A stretch of 64,000 bases of DNA from JBCCMF01 sp038747545. Its GTDB lineage: Bacteria > Bacteroidota > Rhodothermia > Rhodothermales > JBCCMF01. The notes beneath the pieces are model-generated. The model was not told the DNA's origin and did no database searches. It worked only from the letters and a program-made list of their open reading frames with translations. Positions 16,203-24,815 of this stretch are shown one piece after another (position 1 is the first letter of the stretch; each line of letters opens with the position of its first letter). The stretch spans positions 1 through 64,000 of the forward strand of contig JBCDJT010000005.1 of NCBI GenBank assembly GCA_038747545.1, in the 5' to 3' direction. A program made the translations under genes and the position numbers.

Positions 16203-19088
16203 TTGTCTGAGGTGATTCCGTTGCGTGACACTCCGGCTGCGCAAGCCCGACGCTCCCCCAGCCCCCGCAGGCTGCGCTGGCTGGTAGCGTGTGCGCTGTG
16301 CGTTGCGATGGGTGCCACGAGTGCGTGGGCACAGACAGCAGCCAGGCACACGCTGGTGCTGCGCCACGTCGCGATGCAGCAGGCGCTGGATGCGTTCAGC
16401 GAGCAGTTCAGCGTCAACGTCGTGTATTACCCGGAGCAGGTCGAGGGGCGGACGGCGTACTGCCTGATCGAAGACGCCGAGGCCGACGCCGCGCTGTCGT
16501 GTGTGCTGGGCGAGACTGGCCTTGACTACTACCGGTTGTCGTCGGGCACCTATGTCATCGTCAGCCGTGCAGCGCAGCCTCCACGGCTGGGCACGCTCAA
16601 CGGCACCGTCGTGGATGCGCTCACGGGGGCGCCGCTGCCCCATGCACAGGTGGTGCTGGCCTCGGCGGAGACTGGCGCAGTAGCCAACGACGCTGGGCAC
16701 TTCGCCTTTGCAGCGCTCGCGCCAGGGCCGTACGTGGCCTACACCACCTACCTGGGCTACGACGTGCGGCGCGACACGCTGGTGGTGGAGCCTGACGGGC
16801 ATACGCGCTACCGCATCGCCCTCGCCCCCACCACCGTCTCGCTCGACCCCGTCATCATCGACGGCACGCAGGAGCGGCGGTTGCAGACGACGCTGACGCA
16901 GATTGAGCTCAGCGGCGAGCTGTTGACGACAGGTGCGCCCGTGCTTGGCCTCACCAACGTGCTAAACACGTTGGACGACGTCCCCGGTGTGGACGTCGGT
17001 CCCACATCGGCAGACATCCACATCCAGGGCGGCGGCGCAGGTGAGGTAGAGACCCGCTTAGACGGCTCGCCCATCTTCACGCCGCCGCACATGGGCGGGC
17101 TCTTCGGCCCGTTCAGCCCGCTGGCACTGCAGCGGCTCACGGTGTACAAGTCCGGCTTCGGCGCGTCGGTGGGCAGCGAAACATCAGGCGTGGTGCTGGC
17201 CGACCATACGCTGGGCGACGCATCGCGGCCAGGGCTGGATGCGAAGGTCGATGTGCAGAGCGCCAACGTGGCTATACATGGCGGTGTGCCCCTGGGCGAG
17301 CGGCGCGTGCAGGTCATGGGCGCGTTCCGGCGCAGCCTGTGGGCCTGGTACCGCCCGCCAGCGTTCGCGTCGTACCTGCGCGAGCGGCGGCAGCCCGACT
17401 TCTTCTTGCTCTTCGAAAATCCGGCCGTCAACCGCAACAACCCGAACATCACCAAGGAGGTCACCGCGACAGCCGCAGGGCCCGAAATTGCGCTGGCGCC
17501 CGAGGTGAGCTACCACGACCTCCACCTCGCCGCCCAGGTACAGCTTGGGCCGTTGCATACGCTGCGCACCTCGTACTACCGAGGCAGCAACCACCTGAGC
17601 AGCGCGACCCGCGTCCTCGACACCTCGGCACCACCCAGCACCGTCCGCGGCGAGGTTTCCCCCTTCTCTGGCCTCTCGGACACATACCGCTGGTCGAACA
17701 GCGCCGCTCAGGTCTCGGCCCAGTCGATTCTGGGAGCCCGGCTGCTCGGGCAACTTCGCCTGCGGCACAGCCGCTTCTACCTCACCCACACCTACTCCGC
17801 TGTCAACGCGCTGCGCACCGATAACCTCGGGCGGTTCCAGGAATTTGAGGCGCCGAGCACGACCGATCACAACGAGGTGGATGAGACCGCGCTTGAGACC
17901 GATCTGTCCTACGCCATCCATCCGCAGCACATGATCGAAGTGGGCGCCGTGGGGACGTATGCCCGCAGCACCTATCGGGTCACGGCCTCCAACACCCTCA
18001 CCACCATCGACGGGGCCACTGGCAGGGCGCGCACCTTGGCTAATCCGCTCGTGTTGGCGGGCGCGTTGGCGGGGCCGCGCGTGGCGTTCTACGTGCAGGA
18101 TCGGTTCCAGGCCACGCCGCGCCTGTTGCTGGAACCCGGCGTGCGCGCCACCTGGCTGCCTGCGCAGGGTCGGACCTACGTGGAGCCCCGCCTGTCGCTG
18201 CACGCTCAGCACAGCGACAGTCGGGGGCGTGTGTGGGACGTCAGTGCGGCGGTGGGGCTCTACCGGCAGTTCACGGGGCGGTTTGACCTGAGCACGGGCA
18301 ACACCGGCACGCTCTTGCCCACACTGCGCTTCTGGATTCCGCTTGATGACAGCGGCATGTCGCCGCCGAAGGCCTACCATGCCTCGTTGCGGATCGGCCA
18401 GACGCCAGGCCTGCTCTCGTGGGCAGCCGAGTCGTACGTCAAGTATTACCCGCACACGCTGGTGGTGCCGCATGGGCTCACCCAACGGCCAGGCCCCGGC
18501 TCCAGGGGCGCCACGCTCGCCGTGGACGACTTCCTGACAGCGGGACGGGCTTTAGCCACGGGCCTCACACTCTCTTCCACGGCCGCGCTTGGCCGCGTGA
18601 CGCTACGCGGGGAGGTGGCATGGTCGTACGCACGCCAGCAATCGCCCGACCGCTTTGCTGGGCGCTATGTGCCTGTGCCGTGGACGACGCCGCTGAACGT
18701 CACCGCGGGGATCAATTGGACCGTGGTAGCGGGGCTAGAGGCACAGCTCACGAGCAGGGCCGGGTGGCGACGTGCGGCGGGGCTGAGCCCGGCCTACTAC
18801 GACTACCTGGCAGGCGCTCCCCAGCCCAAGGACTTCTCCCCCTACGCCCTGGACGACCCCGAAGACCACCGCCTGCCGCCGTTTCATCGTGTCGATGCGC
18901 GCGTGACGTACGCCGCACGCATCCAGCAGGTCGAGGTGAGCCTAAGCGCTGCGCTGCTCAACGCGCTAGACCGAGCCAACGTGGACTACTGGCGGCTGGT
19001 GTACGACCTGGACGCCGCCGCGTACACCCCTGATGCCATCACCTCGCAGCGCCGCCTCTCGTCACTGGCCCTACGCGTCAGTTGGTGA
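16203..19088 (+). CDS. TonB-dependent receptor with STN signalling domain
   Basis: 961 residues, outer membrane. Signal peptide ends near AWAQ (residue 44); STN (secretin/TonB N-terminal) domain about 48-120, which links ligand binding to FecR; carboxypeptidase-regulatory-like domain about 130-207 (GTLNGTVVDALTGAPLPHAQ); plug about 220-335 (LNTLDDVPGVDVGP, TVYKSGFGASVG); barrel to the C-terminal aromatic RVSW. The start is TTG at 16203; GTG at 16212 (preceded by a TGAGG-like purine run) is an equally possible start. No nearby gene reveals the substrate; FecIR-receptor triads in this lineage import glycans, peptides or iron chelates. Confidence 0.9.
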   Translation: MSEVIPLRDTPAAQARRSPSPRRLRWLVACALCVAMGATSAWAQTAARHTLVLRHVAMQQALDAFSEQFSVNVVYYPEQVEGRTAYCLIEDAEADAALSCVLGETGLDYYRLSSGTYVIVSRAAQPPRLGTLNGTVVDALTGAPLPHAQVVLASAETGAVANDAGHFAFAALAPGPYVAYTTYLGYDVRRDTLVVEPDGHTRYRIALAPTTVSLDPVIIDGTQERRLQTTLTQIELSGELLTTGAPVLGLTNVLNTLDDVPGVDVGPTSADIHIQGGGAGEVETRLDGSPIFTPPHMGGLFGPFSPLALQRLTVYKSGFGASVGSETSGVVLADHTLGDASRPGLDAKVDVQSANVAIHGGVPLGERRVQVMGAFRRSLWAWYRPPAFASYLRERRQPDFFLLFENPAVNRNNPNITKEVTATAAGPEIALAPEVSYHDLHLAAQVQLGPLHTLRTSYYRGSNHLSSATRVLDTSAPPSTVRGEVSPFSGLSDTYRWSNSAAQVSAQSILGARLLGQLRLRHSRFYLTHTYSAVNALRTDNLGRFQEFEAPSTTDHNEVDETALETDLSYAIHPQHMIEVGAVGTYARSTYRVTASNTLTTIDGATGRARTLANPLVLAGALAGPRVAFYVQDRFQATPRLLLEPGVRATWLPAQGRTYVEPRLSLHAQHSDSRGRVWDVSAAVGLYRQFTGRFDLSTGNTGTLLPTLRFWIPLDDSGMSPPKAYHASLRIGQTPGLLSWAAESYVKYYPHTLVVPHGLTQRPGPGSRGATLAVDDFLTAGRALATGLTLSSTAALGRVTLRGEVAWSYARQQSPDRFAGRYVPVPWTTPLNVTAGINWTVVAGLEAQLTSRAGWRRAAGLSPAYYDYLAGAPQPKDFSPYALDDPEDHRLPPFHRVDARVTYAARIQQVEVSLSAALLNALDRANVDYWRLVYDLDAAAYTPDAITSQRRLSSLALRVSW

Positions 19089-19144
19089 GAGGCCGCGCAG
19101 GCCCTCGCCATGTCACACGCCCCCTCGACTCCGATGCAGCCACT

Positions 19145-20740
19145 TTACTCGCGGTCTGGCGCCGTCATCCCTTGCGAAGCAGGTAGCAGCTCGCCGAAGA
19201 GCGTGAGGTACATCAGGCGGTAGACATCGGTGCTGTCGAACTGGCCGTTGAAGAAGGCACTCAGCAAGCCAGCGTTCATGCCTTCGGCGCGCGACAGGAT
19301 ACCACCGGCCACATCGTTGGGACCGGGATAGCCGATGGCGAAGTCATGCACGTTGCCAAACGCGTCCGGCTCGGCGACGAACGGCGCTGTGCCCTGGCCG
19401 CGGGTCCCATCCAGCGGGAAGCGCACGTCGTCTTGGCTCCCCGTCCGGTTGCCACTGGACGTGCTCACGTTGCCGTCGCCGTCCGTTGGCGCGGGCGAGA
19501 AGACCTGCGGCGCGCCGCCGTCGCTGTCTGCTGCGGTGATGATTAGCGTGTTCGGATCTTGCGCCACATGGCGGCGGGCCACGCCAATCAGCTCATCGGC
19601 GTACTGCACGGCCCGCAGCATGCCGATGCCGTTGGTGTTGTTGGAGAGGTTATCCGTACTCTCCACTTCGGCCACGAGCAGGAAGGGGCGTTGTGCTTCG
19701 GCGCTGTGCCGCTCCAGAATCAGCAGCGCCATCTCCATCATTTCGCCGGGCGTGGGCGGGTTGTAGCCTAGGGTGCCCGGTGCGCTCCCCCAGAGCACCA
19801 AGTCGCCTTCCTTGCTCTCGGGGTCTCTGGCGGGGTCGGTTAAGCCGAGGTCGATGATCACCTCTTCCGGCTCATCGTTGAAGATATCATCCGCGGCGAA
19901 GAGCCCCATGACCCTAGGCGCAAAGCGGTCATCGGCTTCTAATCGTCCCATCAGCGCCTCAAACTCGGCGCGTGTACGGATGACCTCATAGCCCGCACCG
20001 ATGGCCTCTTGAATCAAGTTGCGTCCGTCTTCCCGAGCAGGTCCGCGTTGGTTGAGGGGATCGGTATGCACGTAGCAATCGGGGCGTACGTCGCCCGCAC
20101 AGCGCGGCGCATCGGTGGGTAAGAAGAAGCGCTCGCCGCCGCCGAGCGCGACGACCGGGCCCGCTTCGCCTTCGAAGCCGGGGCGCCCATCGAGAAACTG
20201 AGCGACGATGTCGTTGGACTGACCGCGATCATCGGCCTCAGCCAAGAAGGCTCCCGTGCCGGGCTCTGCCGCATCGCCATCGTTGACCACGCCGACGGGG
20301 TAGCCCGCATTGGCCGCCTCGCGCATGATGCTGCCGGGGTAGCCGGATAGCGCCAGCATAGCACGGCCCGTTTGCTGGGCTCCACCGCCGTCCTTGCCAA
20401 ACGAGCCGGGGCCGACCACTTTATACCCGAAGGCATGCACCGTGGCACCGCCGTTGGATGTGCCTGTCAGGCGGTCGCGCATGTGCCCGCGGTACACGGC
20501 CATGTTGGGCAGCTTGTCCCACTCCAACATGCCGTCTGGGCCTTTCCAATACATACGCCCCGCGTTCCAGTGGCTCAGGCCAGTGCCGTCAGGATGAATA
20601 AAGATCACATTGCCCGTGCGGCCGACGTTGGTGCCGGGCTCCGCGTTATCCTGTGCCGCCGCATGGTTGACAGACACACCCAACGATACGGCTACTCCAA
20701 TCGCCAACATGGCGCCCATGGTACGTTGTACCTTCTGCAT
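19145..20740 (-). CDS. Secreted alkaline-phosphatase-superfamily protein with altered metal site
   Basis: 531 residues. The start at 20740 has a clear AGAGGAG ribosome site and a signal peptide (MLAIGVAVSLGVSVNHAAAQ). The PhoA-like fold is visible: IFIHPDGTG near residues 46-54 (metal Asp51), the nucleophile region TGTSNGGATVHAFG near 92-105 (Ser95 aligns with PhoA Ser102), LLVAEVESTDNLSN, and LIITAADSDGG. However, the Zn-ligand histidines of PhoA (331, 370, 412) align with Asn, Asp/Ser and a His-less GTRGQGTAPF segment. Compare the intact DSAASATA enzyme at 46970-48307. Probably a variant with another metal or substrate, or an inactive binder. Confidence 0.75.
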   Translation of the reverse strand: MQKVQRTMGAMLAIGVAVSLGVSVNHAAAQDNAEPGTNVGRTGNVIFIHPDGTGLSHWNAGRMYWKGPDGMLEWDKLPNMAVYRGHMRDRLTGTSNGGATVHAFGYKVVGPGSFGKDGGGAQQTGRAMLALSGYPGSIMREAANAGYPVGVVNDGDAAEPGTGAFLAEADDRGQSNDIVAQFLDGRPGFEGEAGPVVALGGGERFFLPTDAPRCAGDVRPDCYVHTDPLNQRGPAREDGRNLIQEAIGAGYEVIRTRAEFEALMGRLEADDRFAPRVMGLFAADDIFNDEPEEVIIDLGLTDPARDPESKEGDLVLWGSAPGTLGYNPPTPGEMMEMALLILERHSAEAQRPFLLVAEVESTDNLSNNTNGIGMLRAVQYADELIGVARRHVAQDPNTLIITAADSDGGAPQVFSPAPTDGDGNVSTSSGNRTGSQDDVRFPLDGTRGQGTAPFVAEPDAFGNVHDFAIGYPGPNDVAGGILSRAEGMNAGLLSAFFNGQFDSTDVYRLMYLTLFGELLPASQGMTAPDRE

Positions 20741-20928
20741 GAACAGTGCTCCTCTTTGATGAACCGTGACGAGACTGCAGCTTCTCAGCAGTCGACGCCC
20801 CGAGAATATGGCACGCGTGTTAAGCAAATACCAACAGTCTGAAAATTGACAGGGCTCGGCGTGTGGCGAGCGTCAACACCGACCAGTGCGCGGCTCTGGA
20901 CTTCGCCTTGAGGCCCCGGCGAGGCGCG

Positions 20929-21633
20929 TCATGTCGTGCAAGCGCAGAGGTCGAGGAACCAGAACCCGTCGCGCTCCACGCGTATGCCTGCCTCAATAGA
21001 GATGTCGTGGGCGAACATCGGCCCCGCGTGGCAGAACGTGTGAAACTCGCCGTTTTCTCCACAGAGATCGCACGAGGGCGGCAGTTCCTGCCACAACGTC
21101 GCATCGAACAAACGCCCGAGGCATGCGGGGTCGAGTTGCTTTGGGTCCACGCAGGTCAGCGTTGCACGGAGACCGCCGTCGACCATCTCTCGTGCAAGAC
21201 GCTGCGTGCCGCCGGGCGGGTGCCACAGCGGGAACAGGGGCTTCAGCCCGGTTGGGGCCAGCAAGCGCTCACGGTAGGCGCGCACGTCCTCCAGAAAAAG
21301 ATCGCCAAAGGCTACGTGGGTAGCGCCCGCGGCATGAAGGGGGGCGAGTGCGGCCACGGTACGCCGTTCGTACTCGTCGTTTGTACACGGCCACGGCAGG
21401 GGTACAGCCACCAGTGGCAGTCCAGCCGCCTCCGCCTGTGCCTCGACGAGCGTCCGGCGGGTGGCGTGCATCGCCGCGCGGTCCGCCACCTGATTGAACG
21501 TAGTCACGAGTGCTGTTACCTCCACATCGGGCTGCTGGCGGAGTAGATGAAGTGCCCAAGCGCTGTCCTTCCCCGAACTCCACGAGAGCACGACGCGCTT
21601 CTTTTCTGGCCTAGTCGTTTGTGGTGTGGGCAT
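20929..21633 (-). CDS. DUF71/COG2102 ATP-pyrophosphatase (Dph6-like)
   Basis: 234 residues. PP-loop SWSSGKDSAWAL near residues 16-27, a GDLFLEDVRAYRERL region near 98-112, and the family C-terminal signature DLCGENGEFHT near 190-200. Archaeal and eukaryotic relatives (Dph6) amidate diphthine; bacteria lack diphthamide, and comparative genomics has predicted that a bacterial DUF71 subgroup acts in B12 salvage. Its start lies inside the end of the cobC gene (23-bp overlap) as the last gene of the cobT-cobS-cobC cluster, which fits that prediction. Reaction unknown. Confidence 0.85.
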   Translation of the reverse strand: MPTPQTTRPEKKRVVLSWSSGKDSAWALHLLRQQPDVEVTALVTTFNQVADRAAMHATRRTLVEAQAEAAGLPLVAVPLPWPCTNDEYERRTVAALAPLHAAGATHVAFGDLFLEDVRAYRERLLAPTGLKPLFPLWHPPGGTQRLAREMVDGGLRATLTCVDPKQLDPACLGRLFDATLWQELPPSCDLCGENGEFHTFCHAGPMFAHDISIEAGIRVERDGFWFLDLCACTT

Positions 21634-22282
21634 CGGATGGTACAGCAATAGAGTTGACCGGGTGGATGTGTGCGGCGCGGGCACCCAGGAGTGCCAGGGT
21701 CCAGCCTCCGCCGGGCTGGCGGTCGAGCCGGGCTAGACGGAGGTGGTCGAATTGAACGCCGAACGCCGCTTCAGGTGGCAAGCCGAGGGCGGCGCAGACG
21801 AGTGCTCGGAGCGCCCCCGCATGGGCCACGACAAGCGCTGGACGAGCGGACTGCGCGACACAATCAGCGAGCCAGGCCTCTACCCGCGCCAGGAGCATGC
21901 GGAAGGACTCGCCGCCCGGCGGTGGCGTGTTCACCCAGTCGCTCATCCAGGCATTCAGCGCCGCGCCGTCGTCTCGTCCGACAGCCTCCCACGTCTGCCC
22001 TTCCCAATCGCCAAAGTGGACTTCGCGTAGGCGATGGTCGTGCCGTGGCAAACACCCCCAGCGTGCCGCCAACGGTGCCACTGTAGCCTGTGCGCGTGCG
22101 AGATCGCTGGTGAACATCATCGGCGGGTCGCCCATCCACGCCTTGGCAAAGGCTTCGGCGAATTGGTCGGCGGCGGCCTCCCCCTCGGCGGAGAGCGGCA
22201 CGTCGAGGTGACCGACGACCTGGCCGGACGGAGCGGACGTCGGCGCATGGCGGACGAGCCACAGCGGGGCATGCCTGCTCAT
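21611..22282 (-). CDS. cobC: Histidine phosphatase, alpha-ribazole phosphatase (CobC-like)
   Basis: 223 residues. Phosphoglycerate-mutase superfamily signature LVRHAPTSAP near residues 8-17 (catalytic RH), substrate-binding REVHFGDWEGQTWE near 86-99, and the second catalytic His in VVAHAGALRALV near 150-161. By position it would dephosphorylate alpha-ribazole phosphate in cobalamin lower-loop assembly. The ATG overlaps the cobS stop (ATGA). RH phosphatases are hard to tell apart by sequence alone; the operon makes the CobC assignment. Confidence 0.85.
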   Translation of the reverse strand: MSRHAPLWLVRHAPTSAPSGQVVGHLDVPLSAEGEAAADQFAEAFAKAWMGDPPMMFTSDLARAQATVAPLAARWGCLPRHDHRLREVHFGDWEGQTWEAVGRDDGAALNAWMSDWVNTPPPGGESFRMLLARVEAWLADCVAQSARPALVVAHAGALRALVCAALGLPPEAAFGVQFDHLRLARLDRQPGGGWTLALLGARAAHIHPVNSIAVPSDAHTTND

Positions 22283-23103
22283 GGCATAACCTCGGCGAGA
22301 GCCAGTGACCCAGAGCCTGCCACGAGGGCCAGGTATACCGCAGCCTCCGTCAGGCTGTTGACCGCACCGAGCGCATCGCCCGTGATGCCGCCGAGGGTGC
22401 GCCGGAGGTAGAGCCCGCCGACCACGGTCACGCCCAGTGCGGTGCCCATGGCCGTCACGGCCTGCCACTGCAGCGCGACGCCCACGAAGAGCAGCGCCGC
22501 GAGCGTGCCCGTAATGAGCCGCCCCGTGGTTACGCTTGCGGCAAACGGCTTGCTCTTGGCGCCGCTGTGCTGGACGTAGCGGAGCCGCCAGATGAGCGGC
22601 AGGCTCGACCAGCGTCCCAGCACATGCCCCGCGACCAGCGCGCCCGCCACCGCCGCTCCGCCCTTGGGTACGATCACAAACAAAGCGCCTAGCTTGATGA
22701 CAAGCGTGAGTACGAGCGCCACGGCGCCGTAGGTGCCAATCCGGCTGTCTTTCATGATCGTCAGCATCTCGTCCACCGTCCAGCCACCGCCTAGGCCGTC
22801 GAACGTGTCAGCGAGGCCGTCCTCGTGGAACGCACCCGTCAGCCAAACCGTCGCGGCGATGGCAGCGGCAAGCGCGATCACAGGCGGCCACAGCAGGGCA
22901 ACGGCGAGATAGACAACCGCCCCGAACAACCCGACGGCCAAACCGATCACCGGGAAGTACGGCGTAGAGCGGGCTAGGTATTCGGCGTCGTGCCCCACCC
23001 ACGCCGGGCACGGCAGGCGCGTCAGAAACATGACGCCCGTGAGAAACGCCCGAAGCTGCTGACGCGCCCACGAAGGGTGTGAATCGGTGGCGGGAGTGCT
23101 CAT
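22279..23103 (-). CDS. cobS: Adenosylcobinamide-GDP ribazoletransferase
   Basis: 274-residue polytopic membrane enzyme that joins adenosylcobinamide-GDP to alpha-ribazole(-phosphate), giving cobalamin. CobS features: FLTRLPCP near residues 22-29, FPVIGLAVGLFGAVVY near 50-65, the acidic metal-binding motif GAFHEDGLADTFDGLGGGW near 90-108, and MKDSRIGTYGAVALV near 116-130. Overlaps cobT upstream and cobC downstream by 4 bp each. CobU (the kinase/guanylyltransferase that makes the GDP substrate) is not in the window. Confidence 0.94.
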   Translation of the reverse strand: MSTPATDSHPSWARQQLRAFLTGVMFLTRLPCPAWVGHDAEYLARSTPYFPVIGLAVGLFGAVVYLAVALLWPPVIALAAAIAATVWLTGAFHEDGLADTFDGLGGGWTVDEMLTIMKDSRIGTYGAVALVLTLVIKLGALFVIVPKGGAAVAGALVAGHVLGRWSSLPLIWRLRYVQHSGAKSKPFAASVTTGRLITGTLAALLFVGVALQWQAVTAMGTALGVTVVGGLYLRRTLGGITGDALGAVNSLTEAAVYLALVAGSGSLALAEVMP

Positions 23104-24176
23104 GCGTCAGCCTCCTCCGAGAGCGCGCCGGAAACCTCCGCTTCGGCAAACGACGCCATGTCGAAGAGCGCACAGGCGCACCGCAGCAGCGGCAGGGCAA
23201 GCATCGCACCGCTGGCCTCTCCGAGCCGCAGGTCCAGTTGAAGCAACGGACGAGCATAGCACCCTGCTTCGGCACATGCTTCGAGCGCGAGCCTGTGTCC
23301 ACGCTCAGCGCCTTCGTGGGCGAAGAACAGCGCGGGCGCAACGGGCTTGCCGTTCTCCCGCCCCAGCCGGACGGCGACCAGCGCCGCCACGGTCACAATG
23401 AATCCATCCACCACGACAGCCAGACGACGACCCGCCGCCTCCAGCATGGCCCCGGCGAGCGCAGCAATCTCCAGCCCACCGAGCGAGGCCAGTGTGCCGT
23501 GCGTGCTCCTGTCGCCGCTGGCTTTGTGGCGCGCCAAGGCTTGGGCCACGACTTCCCGCTTGTGTGCCATCCGCTCGTCGCCTACTCCCGTGCCACGCCC
23601 CACAGCCTCCTCCACCGGATACCCCGTCAGCGCCGCCAGCAGCGTCGATGCCGACGTCGTGTTGCCGATGCCCATCTCGCCGAGGGCAAGGGCTTGGATA
23701 CCATCGGCGGCAGCACGCCGGACCGCGTCTCGCCCAGCCTCCAAAGCGGTGTGCATCTCCTCAATTGTCATCGCCGGACCGCGCAGGAGGTTGCGCGAGC
23801 CACCCCGCACCTTGGCGTGGATGAGCCGTGCCCCCTCGCCTTCGGACTCATCGATGTCAGCATCCGTCCCCACGTCCACCACCTCGACCTCGGCGTCTAC
23901 AACACGTCCCAGCGCCGTCACCGCCGCTCCGCCTCGGACGAAGTTGCGAACCATCTCCGCCGTCACCGCTTTGGGGTAGGCACTCACGCCCTCATCGGCC
24001 ACACCGTGATCCGCCGCAAAGACGACGCAACGCACCCGGTCCGCCCGGGGGCTGTACGTGTTTTGCAGCGCAGCCAGCCGGGCCGCGACCGTCTCTAGGT
24101 AACCCAGCGAGCCAGGCGGCTTGGTTTTTCTGTCAAGCACGCGCTGGGCGTCCAGTATCGTTATCGGTGATGTCAT
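23100..24176 (-). CDS. cobT: Nicotinate-nucleotide--dimethylbenzimidazole phosphoribosyltransferase
   Basis: Makes alpha-ribazole phosphate from nicotinate mononucleotide and dimethylbenzimidazole (or another base). 358 residues, normal length. FAADHGVADEGVSAYP near residues 53-68, GEMGIGNTTSAS near 172-183 (family hallmark), VDGFI and the C-terminal HEGAERGHRLAL with the catalytic-region Glu. First gene of the cobT-cobS-cobC-DUF71 operon. Only 24 bp separate it from the end of the upstream toxin gene, leaving no room for a cobalamin riboswitch directly before it. Confidence 0.94.
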   Translation of the reverse strand: MTSPITILDAQRVLDRKTKPPGSLGYLETVAARLAALQNTYSPRADRVRCVVFAADHGVADEGVSAYPKAVTAEMVRNFVRGGAAVTALGRVVDAEVEVVDVGTDADIDESEGEGARLIHAKVRGGSRNLLRGPAMTIEEMHTALEAGRDAVRRAAADGIQALALGEMGIGNTTSASTLLAALTGYPVEEAVGRGTGVGDERMAHKREVVAQALARHKASGDRSTHGTLASLGGLEIAALAGAMLEAAGRRLAVVVDGFIVTVAALVAVRLGRENGKPVAPALFFAHEGAERGHRLALEACAEAGCYARPLLQLDLRLGEASGAMLALPLLRCACALFDMASFAEAEVSGALSEEADA

Positions 24177-24200
24177 AGGACGATTGCGGGTACCGCTGGC

Positions 24201-24455
24201 TCACTTGTAGATGTCTTTACGATGCCCGACATCAACAACGGTGAGTACCCGAACAGCGTCTTCAATGTCGTAAATCACACGATAGCGCCCAACTTTGATA
24301 CGCCAACCGTCACGACCGACTAGCTTCTTGCATCCGGCTGGACGAGGCGTAATCCCCAAATCGCGGATAGCATCTCGCACTCGCTCATAGTCCTGCTTCT
24401 GCAGTTTCGACAGGGCCTTTGCCGCACGGCGGAGGATCTCGATGCGATAGTTCAC
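24201..24455 (-). CDS. RelE/ParE-family toxin
   Basis: 84 residues, compact RelE fold: YRIEILRRAAKALSKLQKQD at the start, PRPAGCKKLVGRDGWRIKVGRYRVIYDI in the middle, and VVDVGHRKDIYK at the end, matching RelE-type ribosome-dependent mRNA interferases including the terminal HR...Y pattern. Its start overlaps the antitoxin stop by 4 bp. Likely neutralised by the upstream gene and auto-repressed with it. Confidence 0.88.
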   Translation of the reverse strand: MNYRIEILRRAAKALSKLQKQDYERVRDAIRDLGITPRPAGCKKLVGRDGWRIKVGRYRVIYDIEDAVRVLTVVDVGHRKDIYK

Positions 24456-24661
24456 TCCCCCTGTCGGCTCTGCTCAATCTCGCGCACTGCTTCCTCGAAG
24501 GGCACAGCCGCATCGCCGCTCGCCTTCGCTTCATCGTAGGCGCGGATGGCTTCCACCTCCTCGAGTGCTTCCAGCAGCTGCCGGTAGCGTTCGATGCCCA
24601 GTAAGACACCGACGCGATGGCCCGCGTCATCCGTTATGTACTGCGTCTCAGTCGCTATCAT
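24452..24661 (-). CDS. Phd/YefM-type antitoxin
   Basis: 69 residues starting at ATG 24661. N-terminal TETQYITDDAGHRVGVLLGI strand-turn-strand followed by an acidic helix (ERYRQLLEALEEVEAIRAYDEA), the usual Phd/RelB-like antitoxin layout of a DNA-binding N-terminus and a toxin-wrapping acidic tail. The frame is open further upstream to 24787 but that part has no coding character. Co-translated with the RelE toxin. Confidence 0.8.
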   Translation of the reverse strand: MIATETQYITDDAGHRVGVLLGIERYRQLLEALEEVEAIRAYDEAKASGDAAVPFEEAVREIEQSRQGE

Positions 24662-24815
24662 GGCTCTCGTCCTGAGGTTCGGCGCGATTTCGTCGATCAA
24701 CGTTCTACCTACTCGAGTGGATTCCGTCCCCTTCGTTGCACCGTCAAGAGCCTGAATGAAGCCAGTTACCGAGGTAAACCGAAGCACTGGGATGGTCTCT
24801 AGAGGCTATTTTGCG

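Noticed and set aside
17184..18485. 433-residue open frame opposite the TonB receptor
   Set aside because: Shadow frame without start context or domains; the receptor on the plus strand is clear.
24177..24200. Cobalamin riboswitch before cobT
   Set aside because: Only 24 bp separate cobT from the toxin gene; no B12 box or paired structure is visible.
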